Notes under the pieces: generated by a model | Told to the model about the DNA's origin: nothing | The model's database searches: none | The model's input: the letters and a program-made list of their open reading frames with translations, nothing else | Translations under genes and position numbers: made by a program | NCBI RefSeq assembly: GCF_963678635.1 | Contig: NC_087067.1 | Coordinates: 20,954,596 to 21,018,595, forward strand | DNA: 64,000 bases | Source of the DNA: Symsagittifera roscoffensis | Taxonomy: Eukaryota; Xenacoelomorpha; Acoela; Convolutidae | Direction: 5' to 3' | Shown here: positions 44,801-53,400 of the stretch, piece by piece | How the letters are laid out: each line of letters opens with the position of its first letter | Position numbering within the stretch: position 1 is the stretch's first letter

Positions 44801-47231
44801 GGAACAGTCATGAAGGGATGCAATACTATGAATCAAGTAAGCTTATCGCAGAATTCCACGATAGCTACCACAAAAGCATTTTCATGCAAGTACGTACAGT
44901 GCTGATTCAAATTATCCGGACAACACATGAAACATGAAATTTAAAACGAAAGTTTTTTTCATATTGAGTTGACTTAAGGCGAAAAGTGAAGGTGACAAAA
45001 CTTGCTTAGAATTTTTGCAGAAATAATATGATGCAAAAAATTTTGCAAGATTCGGGCCCAAAATTTAACCCCAAAAACAGTGAATATTGACTTTTCGGTC
45101 TATCAAAAATCACGCCAAAACTACTGGTTCAATTGCTGACACAACGAAGTTTTAGAGAAGTATAATCTCTAAAACATTGCGCAAAACATTTTTAAATTGC
45201 TATTTTATTTAGTTAAGTTGACATTTTTTGACTAGCAAACAAAAAGAAGTTTACTTATACCAATTTTGGAATTATACTTAATCTTTTTTTAACCTACAAA
45301 TTTTTGATTGACTTAAAAATCAATAACGATAAATTTTGTCGTAAAATTTTGGGCCCGACTCTTGCAAAAGGTTCTGGTAAAGCTCCTAGCAAGTTGAGTC
45401 ATCGTTATGTTCCACCAAAAACCCAATTTTAGAAAAACGAGGCTTAAATTCCGAATTTTATCCGTCTTGTTCCGATAATTTAAACTGTAAACTTGCAAAC
45501 GCGCAATCCCTATTAATAGGCTAAATAAGAAGAGGGTTTGTCAAATATCATTTTCATCTTCCAATCAATATAGTTTTATTACGTTTTTTTATTACGTCGG
45601 TTTCACTCAATTAAGGTTACGTAAAAAGAAAACTGCGCGAAAAAGGTTTGAAAAAATGAGTTTCTTCGATGTTGCTTTTGAATATACCTCAAATTAATTG
45701 AAATATTTAAGCCTAACGCCACCTCCGTGCCTTATTTCACCATCTATTGTTGACTCATTCAAACTTTTTGCTCCAACAAATACAGTGGCTGCACCAATTG
45801 TTTTTTTAAAAGAAAGTTAAATTGTAAGTGGTTTTCTAATGAGTCAATCAAGTGGAACTTTTCCGTCATTACGAGGCCAAACTGTGTTTTTTGAGAATGG
45901 TACGTGGATTCAGCAATAAAGCCGCTCTCTTTGATCTTTCTTTGATCTTGTGTTTCCTTTATTCGTGCCGACAAAATTTTAACATGGTTTACTCATATGA
46001 AGAAACGAAATTGAATTTGAGCGCTCTGATGGGTAGCTGTGATTGAGTTTCGCGCATCTACTTCAAAATCAATGTAACGCGTTTTTGGACTCAATTTTAG
46101 AACATTGAGGAGATGACAATAAGTTGATTTTTTTTGTCGGTAAGCAGAGCGTAAACAAGAGATATAAGGCGTCCTTATAAAGCTTGTATTGTATAAATTT
46201 GTCAAAATACATTCGGAGTAGTCGAAGACGTTTCATCGCAGAACCAATCTTCTCATAGTCCAAGTATGTCTAGCCCAGATAACGTGGCGAACACAAAAAC
46301 CCGATCTTCATAATTGGTCTTTTTTGCGGTGAATTTTTTTTACAGCTTGTTGGTTGGCAGAGTATCTTGGTAAATGAACAGCTGTTTCTCGGTTAACATT
46401 ACGCTGGACTCTAAAAATAGTCTGCCGTTTTGTTACATCCGAAGATACTTTTCGATCTTTCCTGTGTTTACGTTTTTTACGGGGAAGTGGCAATGATCTT
46501 TAACGATTGCAACGGAGCCTTTTTTGCACGCACACGTTCATTGCAACTGTTTTGTGCGCAGCGCCAGGAAAGAGTGGTCTGACAGTTTTCGGTGGTGTTA
46601 TCATATGCATCCCATTCAACAATTAGTAACTCAGAATGAAACAATTGGCAACTTGTATGTTTTTGACTGGATTAATCAAAGAGTCCGTTTTTTAAATGTG
46701 TTTATTTTTATGTTTTGCAGATTTTTGCTTTCAATGATCATTCGGATTAGTTAGAACCATTTTTAATCAGAGCAAAAGTTTTTTTAATCCGAGCGGTTTT
46801 TTGTTATCAGTCTCTGGACAATGATCACTTTTATCAATGGAACTGTTTTTCGGACTGAATTTTAGGTTATTTTTAGGACTGTTTCGAATGCGAATGTTTT
46901 CTTTCTGACTTTGATATGATTTTTCGGACTAATTTTTACAGGACTGTTCTGTTTTGGACTGTTTGGTACAGACACGGTTCAAAGACTTCCAGAGACTTAC
47001 ACAAAGCAAATTTTGCACCTATTCAGTGCGCACTTTGGCTTCTTAATCAGAACTTAAATCAGATCAAAGTTCAAAAATGCTAGAGATGTCAAATATAGTT
47101 CTCATGACGAAAAAGCCTCGCTGTTGTTTCAGTATGCACAGAAGTTTTCCAAAGTGTATGACCAGCCCCTGGGTACCCACCAGCCACACCATGCTGCCAG
47201 AGGCAGACATCCGAGGGGCATGTTCATGTGA
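26893..47231 (+). CDS. COPS6: COP9 signalosome subunit 6 (CSN6), nine exons
   Basis: Exons are 26893-27048, 32840-32966, 33246-33337, 33714-33779, 34066-34198, 34727-34849, 41517-41632, 44630-44836 and 47133-47231. They total 1119 nt, join in frame throughout and give 372 residues (human 327). The N-terminal MPN domain shows IHPLVILNISDHFTR, VYGALYGKQDGRKIEM, SFEL, GYYQTK and LECLGWYTTGG. As in all CSN6 proteins the JAMM zinc ligands are missing, so it is a structural partner of CSN5 in the complex that removes NEDD8 from cullins. Exons 5-6 encode LATDEAERIGVDHVARVST and a Gly-rich insert. Exons 7-9 encode the C-terminal helical part (HHSAVKMLHSRVRLILDY, ALLSFLGTVMKGCNTMNQ, then a short terminal exon ending RGMFM). 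Intron 7 starts GC (CAG/GCAAGT), and the others are GT-AG. The start ATG is 11 bases after GTTTTTTTCAG. Introns 1 and 6 carry LINE copies. Confidence 0.95.
27671..29638 (-). CDS. LINE reverse transcriptase, uninterrupted open frame
   Basis: The 655-codon frame has no stops. The first 130 residues are the linker that follows the endonuclease in Jockey/CR1-type ORF2 (QWITPEIRKLIFKRDRLLR). The reverse transcriptase blocks follow in order: NYRPISLLSCLSKVVEKL, QYGFRSKRSTIQAV, LFLDLKKAFDTIDH, GVPQGSVLGPLLFLIYINDL and the catalytic LFADDTS. The C-terminal part has the usual KYLGIYID and LIYRSYIKPVLQYG phrases. The first codon shown is only the start of the open frame, not a true initiator, since the N-terminal endonuclease is lost. 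The intact frame suggests a recent insertion. Confidence 0.9.
   Translation of the reverse strand: MVSKIDDNLTFRNLSFLKKSTEKILFLADVNYLLKNVPEGTCDEKVEFLIKTIIDCLDVFAPLKVYGKKRKMKSQWITPEIRKLIFKRDRLLRQLQACWSTDTHVNYKIIRNKVNALLRLEKRNFYTKKVEKVTNSKDLFKIFKNVGIGKTGNNTTTHIDANKLNTFFCNIGSKIASQIPYSSVPICRSPKQVKSMVMFETNHREVLDVINSLKSKFSCGPDDICNEIIRQLGVVIAPLISDIFNECIHLDVFPDLLKIAKVVPMFKDGDKTDPGNYRPISLLSCLSKVVEKLIHSRFINFFEKFSILNMNQYGFRSKRSTIQAVARLTEFVRDATNKRADAIALFLDLKKAFDTIDHKILMQKLDHYGIRGKSNNLIRAYLTNRKQYVEIGNNRSTLENVSTGVPQGSVLGPLLFLIYINDLPDSTSLDTTLFADDTSIMTSGKNSGKKLRTEFDIVYNYLCCNKLSLNTDKTVLLNFSKKNGEIGLDIKGECIKMVDCTKYLGIYIDSKLDFKMHIEHVIKKLSKLCGVIYRSRKLFNIPMLLLIYRSYIKPVLQYGVLVYGCANLTDLNKILVIQKRIIRAIFRIDYRESTVEKYRLHKIETVFDLHVYELFKDICYNNVCDSTTTNNVAYFTRGVASGIVKYKERNVFKIP
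29595..29700. repeat. 53-bp tandem duplication at the LINE 5' end
   Basis: GACAGATTACGAAAAGTCAA through CACCACGTTAATATC occurs twice in succession, differing at one base. It sits at the truncation edge of the LINE and may have formed during insertion. Confidence 0.85.
30567..30704 (+). repeat. Tandem duplication of about 72 bp in CSN6 intron 1
   Basis: CGCAGCTTCGCCTTCCATTT plus TTTCAGGTTTTCTCTTCTAGC occurs twice. The first part is related to the dispersed GAAGCTCAGCTTCGC motif. Confidence 0.8.
31080..31190 (-). repeat. tRNA-like / SINE-like sequence
   Basis: On the minus strand, a TGTGGTGAAATAGC stretch resembles an A box and AGTTCAAGGCC resembles a B box, about 40 bases apart. The cloverleaf is not convincing. 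A tRNA-derived SINE head is the best guess. Confidence 0.3.
31330..32640. other. CSN6 intron 1, right part
   Basis: AT-rich with no gene. The phrase TTGCGATAAGCAAGGCTATTG, followed 60 bases on by TTTGTTTACAG, recurs near 36545-36610 as TTGCGATAAGCGATGGTATTG and GTTCACAG, so it is a dispersed repeat. The open frames at 31438-31674 and 32057-32329 are Phe/Leu-rich products of T-rich DNA. Confidence 0.35.
34319..34480 (+). repeat. Minisatellite, period 48-49 bp, three copies and a part
   Basis: CGCTAGAAAAAACTGAATGT starts units at 34319, 34367, 34416 and 34465. Each unit also contains CACTAGAAAAAAACTGAAAA, so the unit is itself an internal duplication. It is in intron 5 of CSN6. Confidence 0.9.
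34864..35026 (+). repeat. Tandem duplication of about 75 bp in CSN6 intron 6
   Basis: GAGCCATAAAAATTTTATAT and CGATGTATCCTGAAGCA occur in both copies (34864-34938 and 34953-35026), separated by 14 bases. The first copy begins just 14 bases after the exon 6 donor. Confidence 0.8.
35711..35787 (+). CDS. Candidate alternative terminal exon of CSN6
   Basis: A strong TTTTTTTTCAG acceptor leads into CC GGA GTC..., which joins exon 6 (ending in phase 1 at 34849) in frame and runs 24 codons to TAA. AATAAA follows 20 bases later at 35808. The encoded tail is hydrophobic (GVFSLSFLLLPKLLCKLKP), unlike the normal CSN6 C-terminal half. Use of this exon would give an MPN-domain protein of about 257 residues lacking the C-terminal helices needed for assembly in the CSN helical bundle. 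Alternatively it is the last exon of another, unrecognised + strand gene. The inference rests on matching phase, splice site and poly(A) signal. Confidence 0.5.
35808..35813 (+). terminator. Poly(A) signal AATAAA after the alternative exon
   Basis: A perfect AATAAA 20 bases after the TAA at 35785-35787, followed by a TTGTGG and T-rich stretch, as expected for cleavage. It lies 11 kb before the normal CSN6 end. Confidence 0.55.
36367..36437 (+). tRNA. tRNA-like sequence, probably a pseudogene or SINE head
   Basis: 71 bases with a perfect A box (TGGCTGAGTGG) and a near-perfect B box (GGTTCGAATCT). The ends GCGTCGT and ACGTCGC pair at six of seven positions. The anticodon and T stems are poorly paired, so I give no anticodon and judge it degenerate. 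It lies in CSN6 intron 6. Confidence 0.5.
36900..37460. repeat. Diverged 'TTTCGGC...ATATCGGCTTAGTGGCC' repeats in CSN6 intron 6
   Basis: At least three related segments (near 36950, 37120 and 37310) share TTTTCGGCTT, a TTTCGGCCTATTTTATATCGG-like core, CTTAGTGGCCTC and GCTAAAATTTT. They are too diverged to fix a period. Confidence 0.45.
38270..38495. repeat. Near-perfect inverted repeat: 106-bp arms, 14-bp spacer
   Basis: 38270-38375 is the reverse complement of 38390-38495 with only about four mismatches. The right arm is the start of the LINE endonuclease region (CTAACAGAAACATGGCTGAA encodes the LTETWL motif). The left arm is the same LINE segment inverted. Just before it, GTTGCGGTCATGA-like phrases occur three times (38234-38276). 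A transcript would form a long, stable hairpin. Confidence 0.9.
38390..40870 (+). mobile_element. Degenerate LINE with endonuclease and reverse transcriptase in CSN6 intron 6
   Basis: Pieces in several frames follow ORF2 order. The endonuclease shows CCLTETWLKSEI, SIGGGVCAYIRS and FIIGGDFNDFDTG. The linker and reverse transcriptase show FGFRNKSSTSCALIKL, IFSLDLSKAFGRVPHHLI, GVPQGTVMGP-like text and a FADDNT-type catalytic box, then a C-terminal region. Several stops and frameshifts interrupt it (near 38670, 38930, 39400, 40050, 40200 and 40380). Its sequence differs clearly from the antisense LINE at 27.4-29.7 kb, so this is a second, older family. Confidence 0.85.
41150..41420. repeat. Abundant repeat copy just upstream of CSN6 exon 7
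   Basis: Recognised by AAATCACGCTCTCCATAATGG, ATTGATCTAGTTTTCTCAAAT and the end TTTTTACATGTCTGTAGGCTA. It is in the same orientation as the copies at 20610 and 21090. Confidence 0.5.
41700..44000. other. CSN6 intron 7
   Basis: I see no gene in this stretch. It includes a 46-bp tandem duplication (43563-43654) and several Phe-rich open frames from T-rich DNA. A 'CCAAATGGCATA' / 'TATGCCATTTGG' pair near 42765 and 44040-44090 is related to a dispersed motif. Confidence 0.35.
43563..43654 (+). repeat. 46-bp tandem duplication
   Basis: GCTGGTTCCGGCTACAATTG through CAACTGACTCG occurs twice without spacer, with two differences. It is in intron 7 of CSN6. Confidence 0.9.
44150..44600. repeat. Abundant repeat copy just upstream of CSN6 exon 8
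   Basis: It shows AGACTCTTATATAGGTCGCG, TTTCTTTTCTGTTCATTTTT, CGTGATCGGCCTCTAGTTTC, ATTGATCCAGTTTCTCAAATT and a GTTTCAGGTTGACA end. This is one of the most complete copies. Confidence 0.6.
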
Positions 47232-47314
47232 ACAAACGAGTCGCAAAATACACAGAGAACGATGACATTTGAACTATGAAACTGTGATAAAAACAATTTG
47301 AACTATTTTATCAG

Positions 47315-47320
47315 TTTATT
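47315..47320 (-). terminator. Poly(A) signal of the ErbB-like gene
   Basis: AATAAA on the minus strand (TTTATT on +), about 104 bases after the stop at 47424-47426. It supports a genuine transcript end here, immediately before the convergent CSN6 terminal exon. Confidence 0.7.
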
Positions 47321-47423
47321 TTATGTTGACGTATCGAATGAAGTGAAGTTTTGATATTTGATTGTTTAAATTAAGAGGTACAAAAAGGTTACAATGAACT
47401 GAAATATATATTTAAACGAAATT

Positions 47424-50400
47424 TCATGACATGAGAAAGCTTTGAATACATTCGCCGTTAACCTCTTCAAAATTTCTGTCACATGAATCCACACATTTTC
47501 CGTTCAAGCTGACGTTTTTACATTTCTCGCAGCCAGAAGGCCCCGCTTTATAACATCCGTTGCACTGCGGATGACATTTGACGCAAATTTGCTGAAAACT
47601 AAATAAAATATCAGCTTGGGCAGGGTAGTAATCCCGAGGACAATCGTTCACGTTGGTGTCGAACATCCCAAAAGGATATTTTCGTCCACAAGCATCTACA
47701 GGGCTGCTTTGTATTTCGCCCTTTGGTGCATCTACTGCTACACATGTGTTGTTTTTGCCCCATTCCCAACTAAACATTTGAGCTGTCTCGTTAACCGCGT
47801 GAACTAACACCATCCCCCTGCATGTGTTACAACCACCCGCACCCACTGAAGAACTGTTACCGGTACATCCTTGGCTCATTTCACAAACAGAAGAGCATGG
47901 GTAGCAGTTTCGACTATATTGATCTCTGAATGTGTGTAGAGGACATTGACTCACACACTCCGCTACTATTGAAGTTTCTGCACATCTTGCATTTTGATGC
48001 TCCCTAAAACCCAAATTATTATCACTCTGTTTGGGTCTGTTCTCGTACAGTCCATAATTGATTTCTATGAAGTTTTGAAATTCGATCATAAGCTCAAATT
48101 TGTTTAATCCCAATTCATTGAGAAAAGTTTATCTTTAGGAAACAAATGCAGGAAAGCTCAGTTTTGCTATTTAAGTCCAAATGAAACAAGGACAGCCGGT
48201 TACTGTTCAAGTAGCACAGAATAATCTGACAATAGTCCTAAAACACACAATAAAAGACGGTGGTGTGATAAAAAGGATCTGAACAAAAAACTACAACTTG
48301 GGCATATTCGACGGTCATAGTAAAACAGGCAAACTGATTATTGTTCAGAAAATGGGGAGGCATTTTGTATTCGATTGTGTTTAAGTTTTTTTACACGCAA
48401 AGTCAGGTACCACAAATTATATTCGGACTGTGTGGCGCGTTATATCGCCTTAAAGCCAGTTCGGTCATGATTCAAACCACAACAAAAAATCAAAAAAAGT
48501 TGCAGAGCCGAGAAAATCCGGTTTTCATTTTTTGATTCTACGTCTAACTTTGAGCGAGTGAAGCGAGAGAGCAGGCTTGCTTATACTTAGTTTGAGCCGT
48601 TGACACTAGCTTATTTATGCTGAATTTTAGTGTTGCTCAATGATAATCAGTTTTTGAAGTTTTTGGTTCTCACAATGGCGTTAATTAACCTTCAAAAACT
48701 AATTTTAATTGAGTAACACTAAAAATATGCATAAATAAGCTATTGTAAATGGCCTAAGCAAAGCATAAATAAACATGCTCGCTCGCTTTACTCGCTCGAA
48801 ATTAGACAAAATTGGAATTTTCAAACAGGTTTTTCTCGAGACTTTACTTACTAGAGGTTTTACTATGATATATCACTTGAACCGTTCCGATTAATTGTGG
48901 TATTCTATTTTGCATGCAAAAAAAAAACACTGCAACTCACCCAAAATCAAAAGTTATCCACATTTTTCAAATGGTCGGAACAATAAGGATGGGGGATTTT
49001 ACCTTAATCTAATCAGCGGGGTTGAGGGGGCCGGTGATCGCTTAATCCGTTCAGTTTTGCAATTTTTATTTTTCAAAAGAGCGTAACTACGCTTTTTGTT
49101 CCGGGGACAAACTGAGTGTTTGCTAAGCTCTTTGAAAACTTGGAATTAGTTAAAATTAATTTTTTTAAAGCTATTATTCCTTCCTGCCCTGTAATTGGTC
49201 TCAAATAGTGTTTGATCAATTAAATGTTTGCAAAACTGTGAATTTTAGGCTGGTAATATCATTTCTTAAGTGTTAAAATTTGAGTCCAGTATGAAATTAA
49301 AAAGAACCAGTTAGCTACTTCATTTTAGTTTGGGAAGATTTTGAATTGCGAGATAATTCGCAGCGTATAAAGTATAAAACGAGCATTTTGGACAAAATCT
49401 TCCCACACTAAAATGAAGTAGCTAACTGGTTCTTTTTAATTCCATACTCGACTCAAATTTTAACACTTAAAAAATGATATTACCAGCCTAAAATTCACAG
49501 TTTTCCAAACATTTAAATGATCAAACACTATTTGAGACCAATTATAGGGCAGTCAAAACATTCAGGGCTTTGTCCTGATACCAGCAGTCTTGTTACTTTG
49601 CTATATGCAAAATACATCACACTGTAGTTAACATAGTCTGCAAAGTATGAGTTTCATAACAAAACTCAAAAAAATTAACTCACTTTTTTTTAAATGAGTC
49701 TTATTCCATAGACCTTAAAATACAGTCAAAACATTCAGAGCTTCACCCTGCTACGAGCAGCTTTGCATAATTTACTCTGAAATTGCTTAGCGCTGCATGT
49801 AAAATACGCTTATCTGGTTAGTTGAAAACTTCAAACTATGACATAACATACTTCCTCTTCACAAGTCCGACGTATTGCTGGATAATTCGCAGCGTCTAAA
49901 ATATAAATGTTTTTTTAAATATTTTTTTTGAACAAACACAAATATTTTTTTGAACAAAAAAAAATATATTTTTTTTGGCTGCAAAAAAAATCCAAACCGA
50001 GCATATATATTCCTCAATTTTTTTGAAGATCGAAACAAAAAGTAGATAAAATACAAATAGATAAAATAACATTTCAATTTGGTACAACTTCAAGACGAAT
50101 TAAGTGTCCCCTTACGCTTTTTAGCACAAAATTTATTATCCACGCGTTAGTTATCCCAAATTGGTCAAAATTGCTATATTAAAACCCCCATAACTTTACG
50201 ATAAATGATCACAGTTCAGATGCTTTTTGTTTTTTTAGGAAAAGTCATTAGGATAATTCAAGCTCAAATATAATTTTTCACAGTTTTTTTATTTTATCTT
50301 TTTTTAAGTTGAAAGGAAGGCAAACTCCACTATCGAAGAGCGAATGGTAAAAGGTCACAAAAAGTGTTCTCGACTTCCAGTTGCGATAATGGCAATTAAT

Positions 50401-53400
50401 TTTCAGAATTCCAAGCAAAATAAAAAAACTTACCTATTGACCCAGTTTCCTCAAGTTGGATTAAATTTATTGAAAAAGTGTCAACCATCTATTGTTGAAA
50501 AAAAAATTAAAAGAGCTTTATGGGCATCTGTTTTTCCGTTGAAATTTGAAAGTTAACATTTTTCAAAAATTAGTCAGTTTTTTTTGCTGTTTAGTTTCGT
50601 TTTTTGACTCTTATCCAATTGTCGGTTGGTTATGTTTTTAGTTTTGAGCTCAGGGAAACAATACCTTTTGAATAAAAAACCACCCTGAGCACAAATACTC
50701 TTCGAAATCCTGAACTACAAGTTAAGATTTTCTACCATTTGATTTATTTTGGATTAAACTTGCAGGCGAAATGGCAAACAAGCGAACAGAATCATATCAG
50801 ATTGCTTAATTAAATTCAGTATCAACTCATGAAAGGTGGTCCAGCCTATCAGACTTTGTTGTTGACTCTGTTTCTAGAAAAATACCGGGAAATTTTTTCA
50901 AATTTGATGTTTTCAACTATTGATTCTGTAGTATTTTTTATACATATTCAAGCAATTTTAATTGAAATAAAACTAGGGTTAATTGATTGGTGTGCAAGTA
51001 GCCCAGAATGTAGCAAATAGTTCATTTTGTTCATATTTTATTTCTATGTTTCTTGATTTTCTATAGCAAATGTAATTGAATTTGGTTTCCCAATCACAAA
51101 AAATGGAAGAATGAGAGTTCAGTATTGCTAAAATACTGTGAAAACTGCAGTACAACTGAATTGGATGTCATCAAATTGATTTTAGTGTCGTTCTCAAGTG
51201 TCGTTTCATATAGTTTGAAGAATGAAAAAAAAAATCAGAAATTTTTCTCAAAACCGCGACATATTTTTGGAGGAATTATTTGGTTTCCCAATCACAACTT
51301 TAGTGCTCTAATACGAAACAACTTTTGGCCCTCATAAGAGTTTTCTTTGAAGCAGTCAAAGTGCTTCGAAAGAAACCAGCCTATTCCATAGTTCCTTCCC
51401 ACCCTTATAGAGATGCGGTCTGAGCAATACTGAGGATGGAGGATCTAAACTTGGATCATTTAGGGAGTTTAATGTTAACTTGATCCCAGTCAAGCTTAAG
51501 GGAGTGAAGATGTGTGAAATGGCGATTACCACCAAACTTAGCAGTCCAGCGTCTTTACCACTCGGCCACCCTGTCTTATTATGGGATGAAGGAATATTTT
51601 AAAGTACGAAAATAACTTCGAGAAGCACTTATTAATCAACAAGTTGAGCTAGCTCGTTGCCAACTTTCATAGTCTTTTTACCCGATGCCAGCGAGAAGGA
51701 AGGACACTTTCAAGACATTTTAACCAAATGTCTTTTTACCAAATGAAACTTCAGTTGACAGCGCCCGAGTATTTTGAAATTTAGCAAGCATTCGGCACAA
51801 TAAAGCTACACAATTTCAAGCTCATTTGTTTTTAATCTACAGCCTTGTAATACGAAGATTCAGGCAGAAAACTTTTTTGGCTTATTTTACTCAATGTTGG
51901 GTAACGGCGAAAGCGCCCACTTACCCTACCACTGCACCCGTCGCATTCCACGTGGCACGATTCACACAGACTTCCATCTACAAAATTACTGTCTAGGTTG
52001 CACTGAGATACACACGTTTCGTTATTGAAGTTGAAATTACGACAATTGTAGCACATTTTGGGCCCAGGACCCCAACAAGCACCTTCACCGCCAATTGTTG
52101 CACACTCGTCGTCACAAACTTTTCCCAGGCTTTCACTGCAAAATTCCTTCGACGGAAGATAATCCCAATTAATAAAAAATTTTCCCGGATCTTGTTTGGG
52201 ATCTAGCAGATCTGAAAGCATGTGTTCATTGATATAGCACAGCTTTTCGCCTCTTATGATGGGAAATTTTCGGATTCTTTTCAAAGAAGAAAGACCTAGG
52301 TAATCAAGATGATTATTATTCCCAATCATTATACTTTCGCCTTCAATAATTTCTAAGTTCGATAGGAATGAAAGGTTTCTCAATGGACTCAAATTCACAT
52401 GCAGCGATCCTGTAATTTTTTTTACATTTTTGAACAGATGAAGCTTGGATAAATTGAACGATTCTACTCCACAAAACTGGTCACCTGACCAAAATGTATC
52501 ATCGAGCACAAGGTCTCCTTGTAATACCTTGCAATCATCGCTACTGAGAATTTTTTCGTAGTCAATTTGATATTTTTTCATCTTGCAAATCCTTCTATGA
52601 GGAACAACACATACACCTTTTGGAGGACAGCCTTCTGCCCCACAGGTGACACATTTGTTCCCCTGAATTATATTTCCAGTTCCACAACTTTTCACGCAAG
52701 TCTTACGCAATGCGTCTGCTTCGTAAGTATATGTTCCTCTCGGGCATTGCGATAAGCATTCGTAATTAAATGCATATTTCCTCAGGTTCTCGGAAGTTTC
52801 TAAAATTTCACCTAAATCTCGATAAGGAAGGTCATCGAAACACGTCAGCACACACTTTTCGCCCGACTTGAGGAACCGGCAAGCGTTGCATTCGGATTTG
52901 AAGTCTCCTGAACATCCGGCCGCACAGTTTTCATGGCAACATTCCGAGTCACCGGGTCCGAAACACCTTCCACTCATGCTTTCTGGTCTCTTGCATTTGT
53001 CACTGCATATCAAACGTGTCAATGTCTGACAATCTTCTCTTTTGGGCCCCCAGCAATGTCCAGACTCGCAGACTGGATCCGGTTGCCAGGTCAAGTTTGT
53101 AGAAAAGAAAGGTAGTGACGGGTCTGCAGGAAAACTCTGAGTCGTCGAGTTTTTTTCATCATAGCCACACGTGATTTTACCTTCTTCCATCAAATCTTTG
53201 CAACGCCTTGAGTTGCCTGTATTCGTTACAATAAGTGGGTATTCATCATTTGAATCATATTGCATGATGTCTGCAAAGTTAACCAAATGTACAAAACATA
53301 GATCACTTGAACTAATATAGACGCCTCCTCGGCTAATTTCTTTAAGCTTCGGAAACGACAGAAATCCCAAATTTTCTGGCCTTGAGTGTAGTCCATCTTG

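Noticed and set aside
45993-46493. Overlapping basic minus-strand frames near the end of CSN6 intron 8
   Set aside because: Peptides such as KKRKHRKDRKV look basic but match no transposon or gene family I know, with several frame changes; probably decayed DNA.
47424-47999. Reading the ErbB-like gene as a full receptor tyrosine kinase
   Set aside because: No transmembrane or kinase sequence was found on that strand between 47424 and base 1, and the stop is followed by AATAAA.
49859-50093. Phe/Tyr/Lys-rich minus-strand frames
   Set aside because: Low-complexity A/T runs produce them; no domain.
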